From contig CAVTAV010000002.1 in assembly GCA_963732795.1 (NCBI GenBank), positions 996,338 through 1,060,337 of the forward strand: a DNA stretch of 64,000 nucleotides, given 5' to 3'. Within the stretch, counting starts at the first letter, position 1. Every line of letters begins with the position of its first letter. Positions 1 to 8,276 of the stretch are shown here, in pieces. This DNA is from CAVTAV01 sp963732795. Lineage in GTDB: Bacteria > Pseudomonadota > Alphaproteobacteria > CAVTAV01. Below the pieces are notes generated by a model. The model saw only the letters and a list, made by a program, of their open reading frames with translations, searched no databases and was not told the DNA's origin. The translations under genes were made by a program, and so were the position numbers.

Positions 1-286
1 CGTCGAGGAGGTGGCGGTAGAGCGCATCGACGTCGCGCCGCGCGCCGAGCTCGAAGGCATAGTGATGGAACCCGACATCGCCCTCGCGATGCCGATGCTT
101 GCGCCCGCGCGCGTCCGCCTGGCCGATCCAGAACATCGTCTCGCCGTTGTCCCAGCCGAGAATGTCGCCCAAATCCCATTCGAGCCAGAACCCGAGAAAC
201 CCGAGCACGGAGTCATAGAACGCCCGCGACCGCGCGAGGTCCGAGACGCGGATGACGAGGTGGTCTATGCCGATGACGCTGGGCAT
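1..286 (-). CDS. VOC (glyoxalase/bleomycin resistance) family protein, partial
   Basis: Reading leftward from an ATG at 286, the frame stays open to the window edge, so only about 95 N-terminal residues are present. It opens with MPSVIGIDHLVIRVSDLARS and continues with an FYD..LGF stretch and a later GFHHYAFEL, which is the beta-alpha-beta-beta-beta pattern and metal-ligand histidine spacing of one vicinal-oxygen-chelate module. VOC proteins are metal-dependent lyases, dioxygenases or antibiotic-binding proteins. The substrate cannot be told from a fragment. No signal peptide is seen, unlike the two other VOC proteins in the window. Confidence 0.8.
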   Translation of the reverse strand, partial: MPSVIGIDHLVIRVSDLARSRAFYDSVLGFLGFWLEWDLGDILGWDNGETMFWIGQADARGRKHRHREGDVGFHHYAFELGARRDVDALYRHLLD

Positions 287-607
287 GGGGGAGTATCCGA
301 CAAGCGAGGAAGCCGATCCTGCCAGAATTTGAGGCGACTCGAACCTAACGGAATCATCACATTTGCGACGCAAGGTTGACGACGCGCAGTCAAATACACT
401 ACGTCCTCTAACTAGAAATGCTACTGGGCTGGCCTATTTGCCTAGTCCGGCAAGAGGCGGTCGAATTACGTTTTCTCGGGTCTAAAGGTAGCATCTCACG
501 CCGATCGTGTGTATCCGGGACAACTGAGGCCGGCACTAATAAAGGTGCGGGCTGGCACTGGCAAATTCTTCTTTTCAGTCTGGATTTGTCTTTAGAAAGC
601 AACCGTT
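287..607. other. Lower-GC intergenic stretch
   Basis: About 320 bases without a convincing gene. Base composition is visibly richer in A and T than most of the window and matches the following DUF262 gene, so it is probably the left part of the same acquired segment. Short open frames on both strands lack ribosome sites and recognisable protein. A loose TTGACG near 376 has no well-spaced -10 partner, so no promoter is called. Confidence 0.4.
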
Positions 608-2281
608 ATGGCCGATGTCGAGAGTCAGATTGGATTCGAGCAGATAGGCCTTGGCAGCGTATTAAAGCGCTACCAGTTGGCCGTGCCACCAAATCAGCGT
701 GAGTATTCCTGGGGCGAGCGGCAAGTCACACAGCTATTGTTGGACTTCGCCAAAGCGATTGCGGACGGTGAGAAGCCATACTTCCTCGGCACTGTTGTTA
801 CCATTCCAAGGCAAAACGGAATCCTGGAGGTCGTCGATGGACAGCAGCGCCTAGCAACGACAGCAATCCTACTCGCGTCGATCCGCGATTGGCTGAAAGG
901 CAAGGAAGACATAATCGCGGAATCTGTTAATAACGAGTTCCTGACCGGTATCGACCGCGTGAAGCGCGAGCGAGTTCCTAAACTTCGGCTGAATTTGGAT
1001 GATAATGAATACTTCCGGGCAAGGATTACAGACACTTCGGTTGACACCCCGTGTCTAAAACCGTCGCACGAACTACTTGAGGACGCTTTTAAGTTTTGCA
1101 AAACGCAGGTTCAAAAGGTCGTCGCCGGCTTTGATAACAAAGATCATGGCGACATCCTCAATCAGTGGATTCACTTCATCGAGAAGCGCGCTTTAGTTGT
1201 CCTTCTTCTCGTTCCAAATGATGCGAACGCATACAAGATGTTCGAGACTCTGAACGATCGAGGTCTCCGAACATCGCAGTCAGACTTAGTCAAAAACTAT
1301 CTGTTTGGTCGCTCGGGTGAACGATTGCCAGAAGTCCAGCAAAAATGGACTCTTATGCGGGGTGCGCTTGAGACGCTGGACGATGATATCACTATCGACT
1401 TCTTACGACACGCACTCACGGTCGCGTACGGATTTGTGCGCGAATCCCAAGTGTACGACGCAGTGCAAAATGTCGCACGTTCGGAGCAAAGCTCCGTGTC
1501 ATTCATGTCGTCCTTGGAGAACTTGGCATCGACTTACGTCGCCATTCAAAATCCTGAGCACGAAATCTGGAACAGGTACTCAGACGCCACACGACGTAGC
1601 ATCGAGGTTTTGAATCTACTCAATATAAGGCCTTTGCGACCGCTTGAGCTAAGTGTCGCAGCTAAGTTCTCTCCGAAGGAGGCCGAACATACGTTTGAGC
1701 TGATGATATCTGTTGGTGTCAGGCTTTTAATCGCAGCCACAACTCGAAGCGGGTCCATCGAGGAGACGATCGCAAACGTCGCTCACGGCGTTTACACCGA
1801 CGAAGTCGACAACACCAAGGGTGTCAAGAAACTGCTCGAAAAAATAGTGCCGTCGAATGAGCAATTTAGCCATGCCTTTGAAACAGCCACAGTCAGTAGT
1901 GCCAAACTCGCAAGGTATTATTTGCGATCCCTGGAGTTGGCGGCCAAGAACGAGCCAGAGCCGTGGCATATGCCAAATGATGACAAGCAAGTCATCAATT
2001 TGGAGCACGTTCTGCCAATCAAGCCGGAAAAGAGCTGGCCTCAATTCGATCAACATCAGCACCGCTTGTACCATCGCCGTATCGGAAATCTGGCACTGCT
2101 TCGAGCAACCCACAATTCGGACCTAAGAAGCGCGAGTTTTGCGGAGAAGAAGAAGGCATACAGCAACTCGCCATACATGCTGACACAACAGGTCGCGGAG
2201 GCTGTCGAATGGACACCGGAACAAATTGTAGCGCGACAAAAGGGTCTTACAGCGTACGCGCTAAAGGCGTGGCCCTTCTAG
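608..2281 (+). CDS. DUF262 / DUF1524 (HNH-like) protein, GmrSD-type nuclease family
   Basis: 557 residues. The N-terminal half is a DUF262 domain (ParB/Srx-like fold) with NQREYSW at residues 29-35 and the diagnostic VVDGQQRL at 76-83. The C-terminal quarter is DUF1524, an HNH-type nuclease domain, with EHVLP (His467), GNL (Asn494) and a downstream Asn/Lys pattern. This fusion is the architecture of GmrSD-type, type IV modification-dependent restriction enzymes, which use nucleotide hydrolysis to cut modified DNA, and of related anti-phage proteins. The gene stands alone with no methyltransferase next to it. Its GC content and codon choice are lower than those of its neighbours, which suggests horizontal acquisition. 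A housekeeping role for some DUF262 proteins cannot be excluded. Confidence 0.85.
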   Translation: MADVESQIGFEQIGLGSVLKRYQLAVPPNQREYSWGERQVTQLLLDFAKAIADGEKPYFLGTVVTIPRQNGILEVVDGQQRLATTAILLASIRDWLKGKEDIIAESVNNEFLTGIDRVKRERVPKLRLNLDDNEYFRARITDTSVDTPCLKPSHELLEDAFKFCKTQVQKVVAGFDNKDHGDILNQWIHFIEKRALVVLLLVPNDANAYKMFETLNDRGLRTSQSDLVKNYLFGRSGERLPEVQQKWTLMRGALETLDDDITIDFLRHALTVAYGFVRESQVYDAVQNVARSEQSSVSFMSSLENLASTYVAIQNPEHEIWNRYSDATRRSIEVLNLLNIRPLRPLELSVAAKFSPKEAEHTFELMISVGVRLLIAATTRSGSIEETIANVAHGVYTDEVDNTKGVKKLLEKIVPSNEQFSHAFETATVSSAKLARYYLRSLELAAKNEPEPWHMPNDDKQVINLEHVLPIKPEKSWPQFDQHQHRLYHRRIGNLALLRATHNSDLRSASFAEKKKAYSNSPYMLTQQVAEAVEWTPEQIVARQKGLTAYALKAWPF

Positions 2282-2443
2282 CTCAATACAGTCCTAGCCC
2301 GGCTTGAATACGGCACTAGTGGCGCTGACCTGAGGGCTACCCTTCGAACCATCTTCGCGACCACCTCGTCCGAGTCTAGAACGTTATGTCGCGGATCGCC
2401 CCTTTGCCCTCTCCCCAACCATGCTAATCTCCCCCTTCCGCCC

Positions 2444-3859
2444 GTGCCACTAAGGCCACGCGGCGGCACAACAGGGGGGCCAAAATTGCCTGAGTCCGGG
2501 AGTCCTGATCTCATCGCCCGCATCGATGCGGCCGCGCTCACGCCGCGGTATTGGGTCGTGTTCGGGCTGATCGTCACGCAGCTCGTTTGCGAGCTGTTCG
2601 ATTTCTTCGTGGTTGCGTTTCTGGTGTCGGCGGTGGCGCCGTCCTGGGGGCTGACCTTCGGGCAATCGACCATCATGCTGCTCTCCGCCGGCGTCGGCGC
2701 GATCGTGGGCGCGATCGGATTCGGCTGGTTGGCGGACCGCATCGGCCGCAAGCCGGTGGTGGTGATCGGCGCGTTTATCTGCGGGCTGTGCGCGGGCGCG
2801 ATCGCCTTCGTGCCGGACGGCGGCTGGATCGCCTTCGCGGCGCTGCGCTTCATGGTGGGCGTCGGCTATGGCGGCGCGGGGGCGGGCCAGTTCGCGCTGG
2901 TGACGGAATATACGCCCGCCGCGCGCCGCACGCTCATCACCAGCAGCATGGCGATCCCGGCCGGCATCGGGCTGTTGGCGGCCTCGACGATCGTGACGAC
3001 GCTGTTTCCCGTGCTCGGCTGGCGCGGCGTGGCGGCGCTCGGCTTCGTGCCGATCCTGTTCACCATTCCGCTGACGCTGATCATCCCGGAATCCGCCAAA
3101 TGGCTGATCTCGAAGGGCGAGCCGGAGCGCGCCCGCCGCGCGGCCGCGCCGATGTTGGGGGTGGCGGCGGCGGACCTGCCGCTGACGACGTTGCCGCCCG
3201 GGCCGGAGCGGGCGAAGCCGTCGCCGTGGCAGCTTCTCTCGCGGCCGCGCGAATTCTGGCTGATCGTGGTGATCCAGGTCGGCTTCGGCGCGATCTTCAC
3301 CGGCGTGCAGCTTTGGGGACCCACCATCGTCGCCCAGCTGATGCGGATCACGACGGCCCAGGCCGCCGGCTATTTCGTCATCATCAGTATCTCGGGGCTC
3401 GTCGGGCGGGTCGGCGTCGTGGCGCTCGCCCACCGCATGGGCCGGGTGCCGACCGGCAAGCTCACCGCCTATGGCGGCGCGGTGTGTCTGGCGCTCGCGG
3501 CGTTCACGCATGGGTCGCTGATCGCGGGCGTGCCGCTGTTCCTGGTGTGCCTGATCGTCGGCCAGGCGTTCTACGACGGGGCGTTCTCGAATGTGGTCAC
3601 CTACGGGGCGGAGCTCTATCCGGTGCGGCTGGCGGCGAACGGCATGGGCCTCTCGGCGGCCTCGGGCGGCGTCGGCAAGATCGTCGGGCCGCTGGCGCTC
3701 GGGCTTCTGGCCGGCAGCACCAACCTCGTCTCGCCCCAGGCCACCGAAGCGGCGGTCTTGCCCGGCTTCCTGTTCCTCGCGGGCTGCTGCCTGGTGGTGG
3801 GCCTGGCCTACAGCCTGCTCGGCGTGGAGACGCATGGGCGGCCGGTGGTCATTACGTAA
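2444..3859 (+). CDS. MFS transporter
   Basis: 471 residues from a GTG at 2444. An in-frame TTG at 2486, preceded by AGGGGGG, is an equally plausible start. About twelve hydrophobic segments are present. The loop between helices 2 and 3 contains GWLADRIGRKPV, the MFS signature D-R-x-G-R-[KR], and helix 4 carries a FMVGVGYGG motif as in sugar- and aromatic-acid-porter MFS proteins. The half-to-half loop (residues about 230-265) is hydrophilic. It is probably an inner-membrane proton symporter for a small organic acid. The substrate is not identifiable and the flanking genes do not decide it. A long frame on the opposite strand is charge-rich and antisense, and is not coding. Confidence 0.88.
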   Translation: MPLRPRGGTTGGPKLPESGSPDLIARIDAAALTPRYWVVFGLIVTQLVCELFDFFVVAFLVSAVAPSWGLTFGQSTIMLLSAGVGAIVGAIGFGWLADRIGRKPVVVIGAFICGLCAGAIAFVPDGGWIAFAALRFMVGVGYGGAGAGQFALVTEYTPAARRTLITSSMAIPAGIGLLAASTIVTTLFPVLGWRGVAALGFVPILFTIPLTLIIPESAKWLISKGEPERARRAAAPMLGVAAADLPLTTLPPGPERAKPSPWQLLSRPREFWLIVVIQVGFGAIFTGVQLWGPTIVAQLMRITTAQAAGYFVIISISGLVGRVGVVALAHRMGRVPTGKLTAYGGAVCLALAAFTHGSLIAGVPLFLVCLIVGQAFYDGAFSNVVTYGAELYPVRLAANGMGLSAASGGVGKIVGPLALGLLAGSTNLVSPQATEAAVLPGFLFLAGCCLVVGLAYSLLGVETHGRPVVIT

Positions 3860-3862
3860 GCC

Positions 3863-3975
3863 GAAGCGGCGCGGGCATCACCCCCGCCTAGCCTCCCGCA
3901 TCGAGGGGGAGGGACCGACGGAGCGCTCCATAGAAGCCTTCCCCCTCGATGGGGAAAGGTTGGACGGGGGTGATC
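3863..3975. repeat. Palindromic intergenic repeat, family A, copy 1
   Basis: About 113 bp between the convergent ends of the MFS and VOC genes. It begins GAAGCGGC, has GCATCACCCCC near the left edge and GGGGGTGATC near the right, and contains two internal hairpins (CCTCCCGCATCGAGGGGGAGG-like and CCCCCTCGATGGGG). The middle block GCGCTCCATAGAAGCC is shared exactly with a second copy at 16043-16157 in the same orientation. It could fold as RNA and end transcription from both sides. Confidence 0.85.
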
Positions 3976-4005
3976 GGCGAGCCGCCTCAATACCCGAGAG
4001 GCGGC

Positions 4006-4494
4006 TCAAACCAGCTGCACCACCTCGCCGTCGGGGCCGAGGAAGTGGTAGCCGAACTCCCAATCCGTCTTCGGCTCCGCGCCCTTGCCCTTCAGGTAGT
4101 CGGTGATCGGGCCCATGTTGTCGCGGCTCATGCCGTCGATGTGGAAGCCGAAATGGTCGATCTTGCCGTAGGGCTCCTGCTGGCGGAGCGAGAGGATGAT
4201 CTTCTTGCCGGGGCCCATGCGCATGATCTTGTGGTCCTTGTCGGCGCTGAGCTCGTTGAATCCGAAGATGTCCTTGTAGAACGCGATCGACTTCTGGAGA
4301 TCCGAGGTCAGGATCGAGACGTGGTCCACGTTCGTCGCCTTCAGGGGGCCGGTGATGGCGGGGGCGGTTTCGGCCGCTTTCGCGGCGGGGACGGCGGCGG
4401 CGGCCGCGAGCGCGGCGAGGCCCTGCACGAGGGCGCGGCGGGACAGGCGGCCCTTCTCGAAATTGTCCAGCATGTGGTCGATGATCGGTTCCAT
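4006..4494 (-). CDS. VOC family protein with twin-arginine signal
   Basis: 162 residues from ATG at 4494, chosen because AAGGAGAC lies just upstream. An upstream in-frame extension to 4605 is Arg-rich and without a ribosome site. Residues about 17-44 form a Tat-type export signal: SRRALVQG, a hydrophobic Ala/Leu core, then AAKA. The mature part is one VOC module with VDHVSILTSD, SIAFYKDIFGF, DHFGFHIDG and a C-terminal PDGEVVQL, which supply the usual His and Glu metal ligands. Tat export suggests a folded, metal-loaded periplasmic protein. Substrate unknown. It shares the strand with the SDR gene upstream (59 bp gap), so it may be co-transcribed with it. Confidence 0.82.
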   Translation of the reverse strand: MEPIIDHMLDNFEKGRLSRRALVQGLAALAAAAAVPAAKAAETAPAITGPLKATNVDHVSILTSDLQKSIAFYKDIFGFNELSADKDHKIMRMGPGKKIILSLRQQEPYGKIDHFGFHIDGMSRDNMGPITDYLKGKGAEPKTDWEFGYHFLGPDGEVVQLV

Positions 4495-4553
4495 GACGGT
4501 CTCCTTGCGCTTTTGAGGGTAATCGGTCCGGATTGGGCGGAACTTTAGCACGG

Positions 4554-5345
4554 CTAGGCGCCGAACGAGTATCCGCCCTGGACGACGCCCAGGCCGCCGT
4601 CGCAATCGAGCACGAGGCCGGTGACGTAATCCGCGGACGGGCCGACCAGGAAGCCGACCGCCGCGACGATATCGTCGGTGGTGCCGAGGCGGCGGAGCGG
4701 CAACTTACCGGCGATGCGGGCGCGGGCCTCCGCCTCCGGGGCGAGCCGCTTCATGCCCTCGCTGCCGTCGATCGGGCCGGGGCAGATCGCGTTCACCCGC
4801 ACGCCCTCCGCGCCCCATTCGAGCGCCAGGCATTTCACCAGCATGTTCACCCCCGCCTTCGCCGCGCAGACATGGATCTGGCCGTAATGCGGCTGGACGG
4901 CCTGGGGCGCGGTGATGGCGATCAGGCTGGCGCCGGGCTTCCTGAGGCGGCCATAGGCGGCGTGGAACACGTTGAACGAACCCAGGAGATCGATATCGAC
5001 CACGGCTTTGAAGCCGTTCGGCGAAAGTTCGGCCGCGGCGCAGGGAAAATTCCCCGCCTGCCCCGCGATCACCACGTCGAACGGCCCGATGGCCTCGGCG
5101 GCGCGCTCGATGGCCTCGGAAACGGCCCCCGCATCGCGCACGTCGCACGGAAACCCCAAGGACTCCGGGCTGGTCTCGCGCAACGTCTTGACGGTCGCCT
5201 CAACCCGCGCCGGGTTCCGGCTGATCACCGCCACCCGCGAGCCCTCGCGCGCGAACCGCGACGCCGTCGCCAAATTCATCCCGCTCGTCCCGCCCGCGAT
5301 GAACACGGATTTCCCGGCGAACGGGCTGTCGTGCTGTTGGGCCAT
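4554..5345 (-). CDS. SDR family oxidoreductase, 2,4-dienoyl-CoA-reductase-like
   Basis: 263 residues, Rossmann fold. The nucleotide-binding turn is GGTSGMN (residues 18-24), with NPAR after beta-2 pointing to NADP(H). The usual catalytic Tyr-x3-Lys is missing its tyrosine: the segment reads GQIHVCAAKAG, with Val four residues before the Lys. The same substitution is characteristic of 2,4-dienoyl-CoA reductases, in which the Lys remains, and the following LALEWGAEGVRVNAICPGPI also fits that group. The likely role is NADPH-dependent reduction of dienoyl-CoA in unsaturated fatty-acid breakdown, although a generic SDR role is possible. It is divergent from the GMC oxidoreductase gene across a 121-bp gap. 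Confidence 0.85.
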   Translation of the reverse strand: MAQQHDSPFAGKSVFIAGGTSGMNLATASRFAREGSRVAVISRNPARVEATVKTLRETSPESLGFPCDVRDAGAVSEAIERAAEAIGPFDVVIAGQAGNFPCAAAELSPNGFKAVVDIDLLGSFNVFHAAYGRLRKPGASLIAITAPQAVQPHYGQIHVCAAKAGVNMLVKCLALEWGAEGVRVNAICPGPIDGSEGMKRLAPEAEARARIAGKLPLRRLGTTDDIVAAVGFLVGPSADYVTGLVLDCDGGLGVVQGGYSFGA

Positions 5346-5364
5346 GATCGTCTCCGCAGCCGCG

Positions 5365-5428
5365 CTTCAATAGGTCGCAGCCTATCCCTCTGGTCGATCA
5401 AGGTGGAGTGCTTATTGAAGGGATAGGC
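5365..5428. promoter_or_regulatory. Inverted repeat between divergent SDR and GMC genes
   Basis: The intergenic gap contains TTCAATA (5366-5372) and CCTATCCCT (5381-5389), and then, fused on the right side, TATTGAAGGGATAGG (5413-5427), which is the reverse complement of both half-sites brought together. The position between two divergent start regions suggests an operator for a dimeric regulator acting on both genes. The regulator is not in the window. Confidence 0.4.
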
Positions 5429-5466
5429 CAGCACAGGCACAATGGCCCAAACAAAGGGGGACGGCA

Positions 5467-7073
5467 GTGGACCAGTTCGATTACATCATCGTGGGCGCGG
5501 GGTCTTCGGGCTGTGTGCTGGCGGCGCGGCTGACGGAGGATCCGGGGACCAAGGTCCTGGTCGATCGAGGCCGGGGGCAGCGAGAAGCGGACGATTCTCG
5601 AAATGCCCGTGGCCTGGTTCCGGGCGATGCGGGTCGGCTCGGTCGGCTGGGGCTATTCCTCGGAGCCGGAGCCCTTCGCGGACCAGCGGCGCATTCCGGT
5701 GCCGCGCGGGCGGGTCGTCGGCGGCTGCTCGTCGATCAACGGCATGATGTATTCGCGCGGCCATCCGCTGGATTACGACCAATGGGCGCAAATGGGCGCG
5801 AAAGGCTGGGCTTCTGCCGATGTTCTGCCCTATTTCCGCAAATCCGAGGCGAATTGGCGCGGCGCATCGGAGGATCACGGCGCGGAAGGCCCGCTGACGG
5901 TCACCAGGCACCGAACCGACCACAAGATCTATCCCGCGATCATGGAGACCGCCGAGCATATGGGCTTCCGCGCGCTCGGCGACTTTCACGGCGAGTTCCA
6001 CCGAGGGCTTCTCCGCGCCGGATTTCACGATCCATCAGGGCCGCCGCGGCTCCACCGCGAAGCTGTTCCTCCGCCCGGCGCTGGCGCGCGGGAACCTGAA
6101 GCTCGTCGACGAGGCGCTGACCACCCGGATCGTGATCGAGGACGGCAAGGCCGTCGGCGTCGAATACGAGCGCGACGGCGAACGCATGACCGTCCGGGCC
6201 AAGCGCGAGGTCATTCTCTCCGCCGGCGCGATCAACTCGCCGCAGATCCTGAAGCTCTCGGGCATCGGCCCGGCGGCGGAACTGAAGGAGCACGGCATCG
6301 AGGTCGTCCATGATCTTCCCGGCGTGGGCACGCAACCTGCAGGACCATGCCGCCGTCCGCCCCGTGCTGACGGCGAGCGGGCCGTTCACCTTCGACCAGG
6401 AGCTCCGCTTCGACCGCATGGCGGAAATCCGTGGTCGAATGGTATTTCCGCGGGACGGGCCCGGTCGCCGGAGCTGCCGGTCGCGGCGCAGGGCTTCGTC
6501 AGGACCCGCGAGGGGCTCGACCGGCCGGACATCCAGTTCCTGATCAGCCCGGTGGCGATGGACGCCCATGTCTGGTTCCCGGGCATCAGCGCGCCGCGCG
6601 GCGATTGCTTCTCGATCGCCTGCATTCTGCTGGCGCCGGAAAGCCGCGGCACGATCACGCTCCGCTCGCGCCGATCCGCACGACAAGGCGAAAATCCAGT
6701 TCAACCTGCTCTCGACCGAGAACGACCGCGCCTTCTTCCGCCGCGCGGTGCCGCTTCACCCGCACATTCTTCAGCGAAGCTCCGGCGAGCACGCTGGTCG
6801 AATCCGGAGATCGAGCCCGGCCCGACCGTGCAGTCCGACGCCGAGATCGACGCCTATGTCCGCTCCACCGTCAACACGGCGATGCACCCGACTTCGACCT
6901 GCCCCATGGGCACGGGGCCCGAGGCCGTGCTCGACGAGAAGCTTCGCGTCCGCGGGATCGAGGGCCTGCGCGTCGTCGACGCTTCAGTCATGCCCGTCAT
7001 CGTCGGCGGCAACACCAACGCCCCCGCCATCATGATCGCGGAGAAGGCTGCGGACTTGATCCGTACGGACTGA
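5467..7073 (+). pseudogene. GMC family FAD oxidoreductase, interrupted by several frameshifts
   Basis: GTG start with GGGGGA just upstream. The pieces together give a full GMC oxidoreductase of about 530 residues. It has an N-terminal FAD-binding motif (DYIIVGAGSSGCVLAARL), then GRVVGGCSSINGMMYSRG and SAGAINSPQILKLSGIGP (the two GMC signatures). The C-terminal histidine region reads MHPTSTCPMG, followed by VVDASVMPVIVGGNTNAPA. Choline- and alcohol-dehydrogenase-like enzymes share this layout. Single-base insertions break the frame near 5556, 6005, 6333, 6435, 6473, 6670, 6748 and 6805, and after each the protein continues in another frame. If the bases are real the gene is dead, but sequence error is more likely. 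Substrate unknown. Confidence 0.8.
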
Positions 7074-7084
7074 CCAACTCACCG

Positions 7085-7164
7085 GTCATTGCGAGGAGGC
7101 CGAAGGCCGACGCGGCAATCCAGGGAGGCTGGATCGCCGCGGCGCTTCGCGCCTCGCGATGACA
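7085..7164. repeat. Intergenic repeat, family B, copy 1
   Basis: About 80 bp starting GTCATTGCGAGG and ending CCTCGCGATGAC, with an internal GCGGCAATCCAG...CTGGATCGCCGC symmetry. An inverted copy lies at 34752-34820. It is the left part of a 465-bp gap (7074-7538) that also holds the family C repeat. The rest of that gap, 7250-7538, is more A+T-rich and holds only the upstream region of the thioredoxin operon. Confidence 0.8.
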
Positions 7165-7176
7165 GTCCGAATACTC

Positions 7177-7249
7177 CGTTCACCCTGAACCTGTCGAAGG
7201 GTGTTCCTGGGCCGTGCTGCGTCCTTCGACAAGCTCAGCACGAACGGAG
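7177..7249. repeat. Intergenic palindrome, family C
   Basis: CCGTTCACCCTGAACCTGTCGAAGG on the left pairs imperfectly with CCTTCGACAAGCTCAGCACGAACGG on the right around a GC-rich centre. This type of element is widespread in alphaproteobacterial intergenic DNA. One copy was seen here. It could fold as a hairpin behind the GMC gene. Confidence 0.65.
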
Positions 7250-7538
7250 GGTAGCGCCCCCGCCTAAGACCGGCTTCCAAAAAAATTTCGGCATTCCGCA
7301 TTTTTTCGGTGTGGTATTCGGCGGTCGGCGTCGTCTTATGGACGAACCCGCTCAAGGGAAGCGGTTCACAAGAAACCATGCGGCTCACACAAGGTTGTCA
7401 TGCCCTGACAGCCAATAATGGAGCTGTGTCTTGAAAGGTTTTGTCCGAAGGGCCGCCGAATGAATTGATAATAAGTCGCACGATTATTTCCCAATATCTC
7501 GTCTCTACCTGGTGACTTCTCGAATCGGAGTCGGAGTT

Positions 7539-8039
7539 ATGGTCGCTTATCTTAGTGCTGCCCGATCGCTCTTCCGCCGCCTGCCGCTCCTTTTGAGCCT
7601 TGCGCTCGTCGCCCTGCCCCCGGCGACGGCGGCAGCGGCGGATGCCCCGGGACCCGGGTCCCTCGACCTCTCGGCCTATAAGGGCCACGTCGTCTATCTC
7701 GATTTCTGGGCCTCGTGGTGCGGGCCGTGCAAGCTGTCGTTCCCCTATATGGAGAACCTGCCCTACGCCTTCCCGCAGAAGGGCCTCGTGGTCCTCACCG
7801 TCAATCTGGACCATTCGAAGAAGCGCGCCGACGCCTTCCTGAGCGAAGTCGGATCGACGCTGCCCGTGATCTACGACCCCAAGGGCAAGCTCGCGACGCG
7901 CTTCCATGTCGAGGCGATGCCGAGCGCCGTGCTGATCGATCGCGCCGGCAAGGTGCGCTACGTCCACAAGGGTTTCTTCCGGGACAAGGAAGGCGACTAC
8001 ACCGACGACCTCGCCACTCTCATCAACGAAAAGCAGTAA
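7539..8039 (+). CDS. TlpA-like periplasmic thioredoxin
   Basis: 166 residues from ATG 7539, with GGAG upstream. A GTG at 7512 would add nine residues and is less likely. Residues about 10-36 are a signal peptide or anchor ending ATAAAADA. The redox site is FWASWCGPCK, the classic TlpA/ResA WC-x2-C, and EAMPSAVLID carries the cis-Pro loop. It lacks the long insert of some TlpA proteins. It is first gene of a tight operon (gaps of 12 bp or overlaps) with DUF4266, DUF3570, apbE and dsbD, so it probably hands electrons from the DsbD protein to an exported partner in that set. Confidence 0.88.
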   Translation: MVAYLSAARSLFRRLPLLLSLALVALPPATAAAADAPGPGSLDLSAYKGHVVYLDFWASWCGPCKLSFPYMENLPYAFPQKGLVVLTVNLDHSKKRADAFLSEVGSTLPVIYDPKGKLATRFHVEAMPSAVLIDRAGKVRYVHKGFFRDKEGDYTDDLATLINEKQ

Positions 8040-8051
8040 TCGGAGCGCCTT

Positions 8052-8276
8052 ATGAAAATCGCGCGCAGCGTCGTGGCTGCTCTCGGCCTTGTGTGCCTGT
8101 TGTCGTCCTGCTCGGCTTTCCAGGTGAAGCCTTGGGACCGCGACATCATGGCCAAGAAGTCGATGCAGCTTAACACCCAGCCGAACCTCACCGCCTTCCG
8201 CGAGCATGTCTATTTCAGCAAGGAAGGGTCCAGCGGCGGCCGCACCTTCGACGGCGGGGGCTGCGGATGCAACTGA
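8052..8276 (+). CDS. DUF4266 lipoprotein
   Basis: 74 residues. The lipobox LLSSC at residues 16-20 predicts a small lipoprotein with Cys20 lipidated. The conserved body is KPWDRDIMAKKSM, and the tail is HVYFSKEGSSGG..GGGCGCN, with two cysteines two apart at the extreme C-terminus. DUF4266 proteins are regularly found beside DUF3570 and ApbE genes. The function is not established. The C-terminal CxC could bind metal or be a disulfide substrate of the neighbouring thioredoxin. The last ten bases overlap the DUF3570 start. Confidence 0.9.
   Translation: MKIARSVVAALGLVCLLSSCSAFQVKPWDRDIMAKKSMQLNTQPNLTAFREHVYFSKEGSSGGRTFDGGGCGCN

Noticed and set aside
376..400. TTGACG / TACACT as a promoter for the DUF262 gene
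   Set aside because: Spacing of only 13 bases and more than 200 bases from the start codon.
2450..3835. A 461-codon open frame antisense to the MFS gene
   Set aside because: Composition dominated by Arg, Asp, His and Ala repeats with no fold; a GC-bias shadow.
7085..7249. The adjacent B and C repeats as a CRISPR-like array
   Set aside because: Different sequences, no regular spacers and no cas genes.
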